The notes beneath the pieces are model-generated. The model had not been told where the DNA came from, did no database searches, and worked only from the letters and a program-made list of their open reading frames with translations. This document shows positions 34,872 to 44,785 of a stretch of DNA of 64,000 nucleotides, in pieces. Source of the stretch: Geoalkalibacter halelectricus (lineage in GTDB: Bacteria > Desulfobacterota > Desulfuromonadia > Desulfuromonadales > Geoalkalibacteraceae); contig NZ_CP092109.1 in NCBI RefSeq assembly GCF_025263685.1, positions 1,985,001 through 2,049,000 on the forward strand. Reading direction: 5' to 3'. The first letter of the stretch is position 1; each line of letters opens with the position of its first letter. The position numbers and the translations under genes are program-made.

Positions 34872-36524
34872 TTAACTTGCAGACAAAAAAGCTTTTAGTG
34901 GATAGATTAGGCCTTCCCCATCCAAGGCTTCATACATTGAACCCGTTTTATCAAAATATATTTTTCGCAAATCGCGAGCAGGAAGCTGGCCCCAAGAATC
35001 TTTTTTCATCATAATATTTGCCTTTTCCCTCTGCTGGCTAGAAGTAGTTCCAGGGGCATTGCTGAATGAGGAAGTCGCTTGGTGAATAATTTGGATTAGC
35101 GTAGCCTTTGGGTTCGATTGAACCACTTCTCTGATTAATGGTTCAGCAATGTCAGGAGAAACACCCATCGCTGTTAGGTTCTCAAAGGCTGATTTAGCTA
35201 AATCTGTTTCTGTTTCGTTGCCCATCTCAAGATTAGCTTTCTTTTTTAACGCATTCGGTTTTAAGTGGTCAAAAGTATTCAATAACGCGCTCTCAATGTT
35301 CGGAACCACAAGGTCATCGCACATTTCAAGAGTACGCTCTTTGTTTTTCCTTAGTGACTCAAGCATGGGCTTTACTACTGAAAGCTCCTCATCGAAGACG
35401 TCTTCGAGTAGTGCGGTCGACAAATACTCATCTTCGGGATCTGGACCGGCTAGCAAAATCGCCCTTGCTTGTGCGATGCAAAACAGTTTAATCACGATAT
35501 CCGGAATCCCTTGGGAAAGCTCATATAATTTTAATTTCATTGCTTCATCAAGCGGCATAGGTGCTTGCAACCATTGATATTTCCACAGTTCTTCGGTGAA
35601 ATCATCCCAGCTTTCATCAAAGGGTAGGCGGTCCCAAATCAGGCTTCCTTCGCCGGCAGCTCTCCTGGCCTGGCGAAATTCTGAAGAGAACAATCTTAAG
35701 GCCTTTGGTGTTCCAATAAGGACGACAGATACTTCAACTACATTGACAAGGGTGACCAGAAAGTTGATCATTTTTTTTTCGCCACCGCTCTTTGCCAAAT
35801 TCATGTGTTGAAATTCGTCAACGACAATCAAACCAATTGCATGTATTAAACAAAGGTCTGCGACATCGGCAATTAGCTTGCCTATTCTAGGTTTACCTGC
35901 CGTATATTTTTGTCTGTAATTAGTATTTAATCTTCTGTCAAGGGCAATAAAAAAACTTTCACAAAACTCGGCAAGAGAACCATCGTAGGGGCAGTCTATC
36001 TTTATCCAAGGCACTTGCAAAAGATTATAATCAGGATGATATATAACTCTTGGATAGTGGTTTAATAAAATATTTGTTGTTGTAGATTTTCCAGCACCCG
36101 ATATGCCTACTATTGCCATGGATGAAGCAAATGAATCGAAATCATCGTGTATATAAGAAGTGAGATCATGGTTTTGAATAATGTTACGAATCGAATTGAG
36201 TTTTCTTTTGAACCTTGCCGTTTTTGGATTTCTTCCTAAATAACTTTTTCGGACAAGAACAGAAAATTTCTGTTCGAGCAATATGTGAAGTGTCTGAGGC
36301 ACAAAAAAGTTTCGAGTTAGCCTGTTGATAGCGTGAACTCGTATATGTCCTGGAAGCGCAGTTTCCTCTTGCTTGAATATGGGTGTTTTCTTTAATATCT
36401 CTGAAACCTCAATAGGGCTCAATATCTCTGGCAGTGCCGCAATTAGAGGATTATCAGCATATTCAGGAAGCCCAGGATCTTTATAGTATGCGATTGGATA
36501 ACGGCTATTTTCATTTTCAATCAT
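34872..36524 (-). CDS. tnsC: Transposition regulator TnsC (AAA+ ATPase)
   Basis: This 550-residue ATPase links target choice by TnsD or TnsE to the TnsAB transposase. It has Walker A GISGAGKST (140-148) and Walker B LIVVDEFQHMN (about 232-242), then the AAA+ lid to about residue 360. The N-terminal arm (about 1-120) would bind TnsD, and the C-terminal tail TnsA/TnsB. It overlaps tnsB by eight bases. Confidence 0.94.
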   Translation of the reverse strand: MIENENSRYPIAYYKDPGLPEYADNPLIAALPEILSPIEVSEILKKTPIFKQEETALPGHIRVHAINRLTRNFFVPQTLHILLEQKFSVLVRKSYLGRNPKTARFKRKLNSIRNIIQNHDLTSYIHDDFDSFASSMAIVGISGAGKSTTTNILLNHYPRVIYHPDYNLLQVPWIKIDCPYDGSLAEFCESFFIALDRRLNTNYRQKYTAGKPRIGKLIADVADLCLIHAIGLIVVDEFQHMNLAKSGGEKKMINFLVTLVNVVEVSVVLIGTPKALRLFSSEFRQARRAAGEGSLIWDRLPFDESWDDFTEELWKYQWLQAPMPLDEAMKLKLYELSQGIPDIVIKLFCIAQARAILLAGPDPEDEYLSTALLEDVFDEELSVVKPMLESLRKNKERTLEMCDDLVVPNIESALLNTFDHLKPNALKKKANLEMGNETETDLAKSAFENLTAMGVSPDIAEPLIREVVQSNPKATLIQIIHQATSSFSNAPGTTSSQQREKANIMMKKDSWGQLPARDLRKIYFDKTGSMYEALDGEGLIYPLKAFLSAS

Positions 36525-38625
36525 CGGATGGGTCCTCTTTTAACAAGTCCTTGAGGCGCGATGGCAGTCTAAAACTCCTGCGTGAATCAATCTGCCCATG
36601 TATGGGGATAACATTGTCAGATTTGCCCTCAGAGGGTTTTGATGGACCAGTCCCCTTTTTTTGGCGTTCGTATTTGCGCTCATCCTTTTTATTCTTATCG
36701 ATGTTTTTAACTTTCTCGGCTTTATTTATTGTAGGTTTAGGCTGTGCTGCTTTGGACCTCTTTGCAATCGTTTCCAAGTCGGCGACCAAATTGACGGATC
36801 CAGACCGTTTTTTTAATTTAGACGTAGCCGCAGTCGACGCCTTTACGTCATTCTTCTCCCATACTTCCCAAATGGTTAAATCTCTATATGACCGACTTCT
36901 TTCCGTTAAGCTAGCTATAATGAAGTCCGAATATCTGTTGGAAGGTCGGATATAAACGATGTTTGCGCTATACAAGTCATAGGCAACTGTAATTTTTTTA
37001 GGTCCCTTGTAGTTTCCCTCGAACCACCCCCAATCAATCGCTTCTCTACAGGTATAATAACAGCCGAACATTTTCAGCCCGTGCTCAGTTACGGTTGCTT
37101 CCGTATGGGGCAATATATTGACCTTCACCAGATCGGGTGCAGGTCGACGAAGCCTGCCTGTTCTGTACTCAATTCCCCAATTCCAGAGAGTAAGAGGATT
37201 GTGGGGAAGATTGTCTGGAATGTCTTTATCAGGGTCATAGGTGGAGAGAAGATGGTTATTATTATAAAAAAGCACAATTTTTATCATCATTTGGGTAAAT
37301 TCATAGAGAGTGTGAATACCGTCTTGCCGGTAATCTTTTCCATGACGTTTTTTCCCAATAACCTTGCCGGTCACATACCCCTCGACAAATGGTTTCATTT
37401 TAACCTGGACGGTCCTAAAGTAACGCTCTACCACACCTTTCCAGTCCGCTCTGTAGGGTGGAGTATTCTCAATATTGACGTTAAAGCCCTTACTCAAAAC
37501 CTCGACATGTCGACTAAGCATTTCACCTCTGTCGCCAATAATTGCTTCAGGCAAACCCACCGTTGGCCACATTTCATTGGTGATATTGATGCCGAAACTT
37601 GCGCAATACTCGACTTTGTCTAGCATCGCATTTGCAAGTGCCTCCATGGCACTTACCCATGAAGCATTTTCTAAGCCTATGTACATCCCGACGATAGTTC
37701 GGCTAAACACGTCAACAACAAAGTATAGGGTTGGTCTGCCAATGATTTTTTCTCGATCCTGCTCTGATACTAAATACACATCCGCAACGGTTGCATCGAT
37801 TTGGTAGCGACTACCGGGTCCAGAAACTTCCGAAGTGGAAGTACCCAGAACAGGTCTAAAGTCTTTAAGATAATCAATCTCGCCTTTCCGTTTTCGAGTG
37901 ATCTCAATTGGTGAGTATTCTTTCTCGTAAAAATATCGGAGCTGACGCTCAGTTGGCACATTCAGAAGGTCTTCTGGCTTGCTTGGGAGAGGCACTCCAA
38001 ATGCTATAAGCACCTGATTATAAGTATAGTCAAATTCGTTCTCACTTTCGTTAAGCAAGCATTTTTCTATTGCAACTCTGAACAACGATTTAACAGATTC
38101 ATCAACATTAATTCCGCGACCCGGAGTGCGGGTTCTGGGCGCACCAATTTTTTTTGTTCCTAATTTTTTTGCCTTGCCTGGACCTCCGCACAAATCATAG
38201 CGACCACTCAGGGCATTTTTACACATGCCAAACTGCCAATATCGACGCAACCATCTATAAACTGTTTGTTTTGTTGCGCCACTTTTTTTCAAAGCCGATT
38301 CCAGTAGATTCCCTCTTGTTTTTCTCTCGTAGATTTCTGGCTCTGTAGAAACAACATCTTTAATTGCATCCCAGGCACGATCCTGAACTTCTTCTGCTCG
38401 TGAACCCTTCTTTGGCGGAGTCATGGCGATATCGACATAGGGATCGTCAATCGATTTTATCTCGCCACTGGCCATCAAATGTTCAAATTCGGCTCTTGAA
38501 GCCAATCTGGGAAGTGCTTTTTGGTTATCAATCTCAATCCAAAAAATTCCCTGCCAGTTTGACCACAAAACACGAACCCTTTTGGAGGCCAGTGAATAAA
38601 CATCATTGGGCATAAACATATTCAT
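36517..38625 (-). CDS. tnsB: Transposase TnsB (DDE family)
   Basis: This 702-residue transposase binds the element ends and joins the 3' strands to target DNA. The N-terminal half has helix-turn-helix domains (KSGATKQTVYRWLRRYWQ near 114-131). The catalytic triad is visible: D277 (YQIDATVAD), D365 (AIIGDRGEM) and E400 (DWKGVVERYF). A beta-barrel and a basic C-terminal tail (about 600-702, many lysines) that contacts TnsC follow. It overlaps tnsA by 23 bases. The matching sites at both ends are its expected targets. Confidence 0.95.
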   Translation of the reverse strand: MNMFMPNDVYSLASKRVRVLWSNWQGIFWIEIDNQKALPRLASRAEFEHLMASGEIKSIDDPYVDIAMTPPKKGSRAEEVQDRAWDAIKDVVSTEPEIYERKTRGNLLESALKKSGATKQTVYRWLRRYWQFGMCKNALSGRYDLCGGPGKAKKLGTKKIGAPRTRTPGRGINVDESVKSLFRVAIEKCLLNESENEFDYTYNQVLIAFGVPLPSKPEDLLNVPTERQLRYFYEKEYSPIEITRKRKGEIDYLKDFRPVLGTSTSEVSGPGSRYQIDATVADVYLVSEQDREKIIGRPTLYFVVDVFSRTIVGMYIGLENASWVSAMEALANAMLDKVEYCASFGINITNEMWPTVGLPEAIIGDRGEMLSRHVEVLSKGFNVNIENTPPYRADWKGVVERYFRTVQVKMKPFVEGYVTGKVIGKKRHGKDYRQDGIHTLYEFTQMMIKIVLFYNNNHLLSTYDPDKDIPDNLPHNPLTLWNWGIEYRTGRLRRPAPDLVKVNILPHTEATVTEHGLKMFGCYYTCREAIDWGWFEGNYKGPKKITVAYDLYSANIVYIRPSNRYSDFIIASLTERSRSYRDLTIWEVWEKNDVKASTAATSKLKKRSGSVNLVADLETIAKRSKAAQPKPTINKAEKVKNIDKNKKDERKYERQKKGTGPSKPSEGKSDNVIPIHGQIDSRRSFRLPSRLKDLLKEDPSDD

Positions 38626-39463
38626 AGCCCTCAGTTTGCCAGTGTTCTGAAGGAATCAAATCTCGCGTTCTTAGCGATCGATGATTGATCCTTGCCATAT
38701 CCCAAGTGAATGCATTTTGGGCCAAAAGGTGACGCAAGTATGCAAGGTGAGTTCCGGGTTCATCTCCTTGACGCTCATCCAGTCCTTTCATTACGACCGA
38801 TATTTTGTCTTCTGGAAAAGTTTCAATAGCTTTTAGCACCAAATTGAAAGATTTTATCTGAGATGACTTGTCCAGATCAAAACTATATAGATGGGGAATC
38901 AACCACTTTATATTCTGCACGAGGGTTGTTGGTACTTCATTTTCAGTAAATAGGTACCATTCTATTTGTTCCCCTTCCCAATAACGACGCTCTATCTCTT
39001 GTTTTTCGACAATTCGTTCATCTTCAAGATCAGATCGATATTTGACCGATACGGCCTGTGATATGATTTTCCCCTCAAGGTTGATATCCAGCAAAAGATC
39101 GGTCGTCATAACCTGATAAACACCCTTCACGGCAGGGTGTTTTATACCAAGCCTCTTGGCAATATTGAGCGTTTTTTCCGGGTCAAGCGGGAACTGCTCT
39201 CTGATGTCTATAATGGATGGATGCCAGTCGAACAAAAGGAATGCGGCAAGTTCTAAGTCAGATAGCAGATGAACTATCCGGCTATGTGTTATTGACGGTC
39301 GCCTATGAACACGACCTTTGCTTGGCACATCTCGGACGGTGAGGAATGGCTTGTAGTTTTTCCCGAGCCCTTGTCCACGCTTTTCTTTAACCAGTTTCTT
39401 AAGAATGGCGGGCTCAAGGAGTTCAACAATAGGCTTTGGGTGGGGAAGCAAGAAGTCTTTCAT
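38603..39463 (-). CDS. tnsA: Transposase endonuclease subunit TnsA
   Basis: This 286-residue nuclease cuts the 5' strands at the element ends, making cut-and-paste transposition possible. The restriction-endonuclease-like active site is visible: E71 (LSDLELAAFLLFDW), D122 (MTTDLLLDINLEG) and K141 (QAVSVKYRSD). A winged-helix C-terminal domain that meets TnsC follows (about 165-286). I chose the ATG at 39463 with GGAG six bases upstream; a TTG four codons earlier keeps the frame but has no ribosome binding site. The promoter must lie in the right end among the TnsB sites, which suggests self-repression. Confidence 0.93.
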   Translation of the reverse strand: MKDFLLPHPKPIVELLEPAILKKLVKEKRGQGLGKNYKPFLTVRDVPSKGRVHRRPSITHSRIVHLLSDLELAAFLLFDWHPSIIDIREQFPLDPEKTLNIAKRLGIKHPAVKGVYQVMTTDLLLDINLEGKIISQAVSVKYRSDLEDERIVEKQEIERRYWEGEQIEWYLFTENEVPTTLVQNIKWLIPHLYSFDLDKSSQIKSFNLVLKAIETFPEDKISVVMKGLDERQGDEPGTHLAYLRHLLAQNAFTWDMARINHRSLRTRDLIPSEHWQTEGYEYVYAQ

Positions 39464-39515
39464 GGGGCGCTCCAAGATAAGCTGATGAAAATCAGCATAC
39501 CTCAGAGCGCCAAAA

Positions 39516-39580
39516 GTATGATAGTTTTTTGTTCAGTATGATACTTTTTTGTAAGGATGATACTTTATTGTCAATTTACA
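39516..39580. repeat. Tn7-like right end with three tandem TnsB-type sites
   Basis: Three near-identical 19-20 base sites follow one another without gaps: 39516-39535, 39536-39554 and 39555-39574. On the minus strand each contains ACAA(A/T)AAAGTATCAT or a close variant (ACTATCAT in the innermost). The outermost base run is TGTAAATTG, matching the left end TGTAAACTT. Tn7 also has tandem sites on the right and spaced ones on the left. A small hairpin (GCTGAT/ATCAGC, 39481-39496) stands between them and tnsA. Confidence 0.88.
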
Positions 39581-39585
39581 ACATG
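39581..39585. repeat. Right target-site duplication (ACATG)
   Basis: The five bases after the right end are ACATG, identical to those at 5546-5550. The minus strand here still carries the original GGGGGCAGGG ribosome binding site and the ATG of the gene now 34 kb away; it now reads ATG-TTG-TAA into the transposon. Confidence 0.95.
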
Positions 39586-39605
39586 CCCTGCCCCCTTTGC
39601 GCCCC

Positions 39606-41435
<1,830 letters not shown>

Positions 41436-41457
41436 GTGAGTTGATCCTTAAAAGTCA

Positions 41458-41528
41458 GGGCGCACATCGGTGCGCCCCTACGATGTCGATTCGGGTCGCC
41501 GTTCGGGCGCACCGATATGCGCCCGAAC
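41458..41528. repeat. Two GC-rich palindromes between glmU and glmS
   Basis: The first (41458-41477) is an eight-base stem GGGCGCAC with a four-base loop. The second (41501-41528) is a perfect 11-base stem GTTCGGGCGCA with a six-base loop. Both share GGGCGCAC and GATGT/GATAT-like loops, so they look like copies of one short REP-like repeat, placed between two genes of one operon. They might stabilise or partly end the glmU transcript. No T-run follows. Confidence 0.6.
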
Positions 41529-41540
41529 GATCCATGTTCC

Positions 41541-42932
41541 TTAAGATTTTTTCTGCTTCGCCCGCTTGCGCTCCGCCCAGCCCTCGATGGTCTTCTGCTC
41601 GGCACGCGACAGGGCCAGAGCGCCCGCCGGCACATCCTTGGTGATGGTGGAGCCGGCGCCGATGAGACTGCCGCGCCCGATGCGCACCGGGGCGACGAAC
41701 TGGGTATCCGAGCCGACGAACACGTCATCCTCGATGATGGTCTGGTATTTATTGACGCCGTCGTAGTTGCAGGTAATGGTGCCGCAGCCGATGTTGACGT
41801 TCTTGCCGACTTCGGCATCACCGATGTAGGTGAGATGGCTGGCCTGGGCCTTCTCGTCGAAGGTCGCTTTTTTCGTTTCGACGAAGTTGCCCAGCTTGTT
41901 GCGCCCCTTGAGCACCGTGCCCGGGCGCAGGTGGGCCATGGGGCCCAAGGCGCAGGCGTCGCCGATGCGCGCTTCGCTCATCACCGTGCCGGCCTTGACG
42001 TGCACGCCCGCGCCCAGCACAGAGTCGCTGATCACCGCGCCCGGTTCGATCTCGCAGCCGGGGCCGACGCGAGTGGCGCCGCGCAGATGCACATTGGGAT
42101 GGATGAGGGTTTCGGCGCCGATCTCCACCCCGGCGTCGATGTAGGTGCAGGCTGGGTCCACCAGGCTCACTCCGGCGAGCATGTGCGCCTGGTTGATGCG
42201 TGTGCGAAGAATGCGGCCCGCCTCGGCAAGTTGAACACGGTCATTAATGCCCATGGCCTCGGCCGGATCGGCGACGCTCAAGGCCCGCACCTTCTTGCCC
42301 GCAACGCGCGCGGCGGCCACCACGTCGGTCAGGTAGTATTCGTTCTGGGCGTTGTCGCGGCCCACCCCGCGCAGAGCTTCGAACACAAAAGGTGCCTCGA
42401 AAACATAGAGGCCGGTGTTGATCTCGCGGATGAGCTTTTCTTTTTGCGAGGCGTCCTTTTCCTCGACGATGCGCAGCACCTCGGCGCCATCGCGCACGAT
42501 GCGTCCGTAGCCCTTGGGATCGACCATTTCGGCGGTGAGCACGGTGACCGCCGCGCCTTCGGCGGCGTGATAGGCAAGCAGCCGCTCCAGGGTTTCGCGG
42601 CGAATCAGCGGCACGTCACCACAGAGCAGCAGCAGATCGCCGCTGAAGCCTCTCAGGGCATCGGCCGCGCAGAGCAGGGCGTGGCCGGTGCCGAGTTGCT
42701 CCTGCTGTAAAGCGAAATGCAACCCTTCGCCGCCAAGGGCCTGTTCCACCTCGGCGGCCTGGTGGCCGACCACCAGCACGCTGGGATCGCAACCCAGGGC
42801 GCGGGCGAGGCGCGCCGGATAGGCCGCCAGGGGCTGTCCCGCCAGGGGATGAAGCACCTTGGCCCGTTCGGATTTCATGCGCGTGCCCTTGCCCGCCGCG
42901 AGGATCACCGCCGCTCGTTTCTGCTCGCTCAT
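41541..42932 (-). CDS. glmU: Bifunctional UDP-GlcNAc pyrophosphorylase/acetyltransferase GlmU
   Basis: This 463-residue enzyme acetylates glucosamine-1-phosphate and couples it to UTP, giving UDP-GlcNAc. The N-terminal pyrophosphorylase has LAAGKGTRMKS (about 10-20) and LLLCGDVPLI (about 98-107). The C-terminal half is a left-handed beta-helix with the acetyltransferase site (HLTYIGDAEVGKNVNIGCG near 363-381). I chose the ATG at 42932 with AGGAGG upstream; the open frame runs 37 codons further but that part is not GlmU-like. UDP-GlcNAc is also the starting material of the pse genes at 50-56 kb. Confidence 0.96.
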   Translation of the reverse strand: MSEQKRAAVILAAGKGTRMKSERAKVLHPLAGQPLAAYPARLARALGCDPSVLVVGHQAAEVEQALGGEGLHFALQQEQLGTGHALLCAADALRGFSGDLLLLCGDVPLIRRETLERLLAYHAAEGAAVTVLTAEMVDPKGYGRIVRDGAEVLRIVEEKDASQKEKLIREINTGLYVFEAPFVFEALRGVGRDNAQNEYYLTDVVAAARVAGKKVRALSVADPAEAMGINDRVQLAEAGRILRTRINQAHMLAGVSLVDPACTYIDAGVEIGAETLIHPNVHLRGATRVGPGCEIEPGAVISDSVLGAGVHVKAGTVMSEARIGDACALGPMAHLRPGTVLKGRNKLGNFVETKKATFDEKAQASHLTYIGDAEVGKNVNIGCGTITCNYDGVNKYQTIIEDDVFVGSDTQFVAPVRIGRGSLIGAGSTITKDVPAGALALSRAEQKTIEGWAERKRAKQKKS

Positions 42933-43044
42933 ACACCCTCCTGCAAATAGCGTCCAAAAGATTTCTATTATCACGGAAAGCCACCGAACCGTCAAGAACC
43001 GGCCACGCCGTCCGTGCCTGGAATCTAGCTGATAAAACTTCATT

Positions 43045-43073
43045 TTGCATTCCCTTGGGGCCTCCTTTATAGT
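43045..43073 (+). promoter_or_regulatory. Candidate sigma-70 promoter of the MXAN_5187-type gene
   Basis: TTGCAT (43045-43050), a 17-base spacer and TATAGT (43068-43073) form a good promoter in the gap between the divergent glmU and the next plus-strand gene. Transcription would start at about 43080, just before the GGGAGGG ribosome binding site, so the leader would be very short. Confidence 0.5.
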
Positions 43074-43090
43074 TGAGACTGGGAGGGATG

Positions 43091-43624
43091 ATGAGCGAAC
43101 GCAGAAATATCGGACTGGAATTGCTCGACATCGAGCGGGAGATGAAGGATCTGCAAATCCTCTACGAGCGGTATTTCGCCGGCACCGAGAAACGCGAACC
43201 CATCAAGGCGCGGGAAAAACTGGCCCGCAGCCTGCGCCAATTCGCCAACCGGCGCATCGTGCAGACCGACCTGCGCTTTCGCTATCAGAACCTCGCCGTG
43301 CGCTTTCACAGCTATTCAGGCTACTGGGATCGCATCCTGCGGCTAATGGACGAGGGGCGCTTCATCCGCGGCAGCTCGGCTTTGCCCAAGGCCCCCGCGC
43401 CGGCACCACCCGCCGCGGCCGCCGGCGGGGAGGACGAGGTGGATAGGCTGTTGACGCAGCTACAGGCCAGCGGCAGTGGCGCAGGGTTTAATCGTGAGAA
43501 GGTGGCGCGATTTCTCGGCGAGCAGCGCGACAAAATCAAGCAGACCTTCGGCGACCAGCAAGTTGAATTTCGCGTTGTGGTCGAGGACGGCAAGCCCCGC
43601 ATCAAGGTCCGCGCCAAGAAATAA
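43091..43624 (+). CDS. MXAN_5187-type C-terminal-domain protein
   Basis: This 177-residue protein matches, as I recall it, the MXAN_5187 C-terminal domain known from Deltaproteobacteria. It begins with a helical segment (RRNIGLELLDIEREMKDLQI, about 4-23), then FANRRIVQTDLRFRYQNLAV (about 53-72). An alanine/proline-rich linker (about 100-114) leads to a C-terminal segment with VARFLGEQRDKIKQTFG. The start is ATG 43091 or the adjacent ATG 43088, both next to GGGAGGG. The function is unknown. The patatin gene follows after nine bases. Confidence 0.72.
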   Translation: MSERRNIGLELLDIEREMKDLQILYERYFAGTEKREPIKAREKLARSLRQFANRRIVQTDLRFRYQNLAVRFHSYSGYWDRILRLMDEGRFIRGSSALPKAPAPAPPAAAAGGEDEVDRLLTQLQASGSGAGFNREKVARFLGEQRDKIKQTFGDQQVEFRVVVEDGKPRIKVRAKK

Positions 43625-43633
43625 GGAAGGCCC

Positions 43634-44773
43634 ATGGCCCGTGCGCGCTCAAAAACCGCTCTGATCCTGGCCGGCGGCGGCATCATGGGCGCCGCCTACG
43701 AGATCGGCTGCCTGACCGCCCTGGAGCGTCTGTTCGCGCCGGGCTTTTCGGTGCGGCGCTTCGACACCTACATCGGCATCAGCGCCGGCTCGGTCATCGC
43801 CACCCTGATCGCCAACCGCATCGCACCGGCGGCCCTGTTCGAAGCCATCGCGCGCAACCAACGCCAAGTGTTCAATTTTCAGCGTTCGGACATCTACCGC
43901 GTGGAATACGCCCGCCTGCTTGGGGCCTGGTGGAATCTGACCCGCGACCTATTTTCCATTTTCCGCAGCTACCGCCGCCGCGGCCAGCGCTTTTTTTCCT
44001 CCGAACTCATCCCGATCCTGCAAGAACAGTTTCCGTCGGGTTTTTTCTCCCTGGAGCCCATGCAGCAGTACCTCTGCGATGCTTTTCGGCGCGAACAGGT
44101 GCGCGACCGGTTTCACCTGCTGCGCCCCGACCTGCTGATTCCGGCCGTCGACGTCGATAGCGGTGAACGGGTCGTGTTCGGCACCCCGGAGCACCGCGAC
44201 CTGCATGTCTGCCAGGCCATCACGGCTTCCTGCGCGATTCCCGCCTTCTTTCGCCCCTACCGGATCGGCGCGCGCTACTTTATCGACGGCTCCGTGGGCG
44301 AGGTCGCCCATGTGGATCTCGCCATCGCCCAGGGCGCCCAACTGGTGGTCATTATCAACCCCCTGGTGCCCATGCACAACGATCCCGCCCACGCCTGCCT
44401 GCCGCTGCTCTCCTCCGGGAAGTGCTCAAGCATCGCCGACCTGGGCCTCAGCTATGTCTGGGATCAGGCCCAGCGCATCGACGACCGGCGCAAGCTCGTC
44501 ATGAGCCTTGATCTGCTGCGCCGCAACCATCCCGATGTGGACATCCAGTTGATCGAGCCGGATCCCAAGGAATCGCTGTTCTTCCTGCAAACCCCCATGA
44601 GTTACGACGCGCGCCGCCAGGTCATGACCCACGGCTATCAGCTGACCCTGGATCATCTCCTGCGGCATTACGAGGAAATTCGCGCCGTCTTCGTGCGACA
44701 CGGCATCAGTTGCACGGACAACCACCTCAGAATGCCGCCGCCGGGCAGCAGCGCCGCGGCACAGGGAGCCTAA
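43634..44773 (+). CDS. Patatin-like phospholipase
   Basis: This 379-residue protein is a serine lipase of the patatin family. The oxyanion loop is GGGIMG (14-19), the nucleophile S50 lies in GISAGS, and the catalytic aspartate D218 in FIDGSVGEV. It has no signal peptide, so it acts in the cytoplasm or at the inner face of the membrane. It lies between the MXAN_5187-type gene (nine bases) and the radical SAM gene (12 bases), probably as one transcript. The natural lipid substrate is unknown. Confidence 0.88.
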   Translation: MARARSKTALILAGGGIMGAAYEIGCLTALERLFAPGFSVRRFDTYIGISAGSVIATLIANRIAPAALFEAIARNQRQVFNFQRSDIYRVEYARLLGAWWNLTRDLFSIFRSYRRRGQRFFSSELIPILQEQFPSGFFSLEPMQQYLCDAFRREQVRDRFHLLRPDLLIPAVDVDSGERVVFGTPEHRDLHVCQAITASCAIPAFFRPYRIGARYFIDGSVGEVAHVDLAIAQGAQLVVIINPLVPMHNDPAHACLPLLSSGKCSSIADLGLSYVWDQAQRIDDRRKLVMSLDLLRRNHPDVDIQLIEPDPKESLFFLQTPMSYDARRQVMTHGYQLTLDHLLRHYEEIRAVFVRHGISCTDNHLRMPPPGSSAAAQGA

Positions 44774-44785
44774 AGGACACCACCC

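Larger units (their letters stand above)
5551..39580. mobile_element. Tn7-like transposon with a defence-island cargo, inserted at attTn7
   Basis: The element is 34,030 bp. Both ends begin TGTAAA and share the block AAAGTATCATCC at matching depth. ACATG duplications flank it. It carries tnsA, tnsB, tnsC, tnsD and tnsE in the Tn7 order, with tnsA nearest the right end. The right end lies about 23 bases (measured to the centre of the duplication) past the glmS stop codon, the orientation and distance known for Tn7. The cargo fills 5.7-31.5 kb and consists almost only of defence genes, all on the minus strand. No Cas genes or integron integrase are present. The intact tns genes and exact duplications suggest a recent or still active element. 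Confidence 0.96.

Noticed and set aside
5551-39580. A CRISPR-associated transposon (CAST)
   Set aside because: No Cas genes and no repeat-spacer array are present, and the insertion at glmS is explained by TnsD.
41517-42710. A 397-codon open frame on the plus strand, opposite glmU
   Set aside because: It is the antisense shadow of GlmU, with no ribosome binding site and no recognisable motif.
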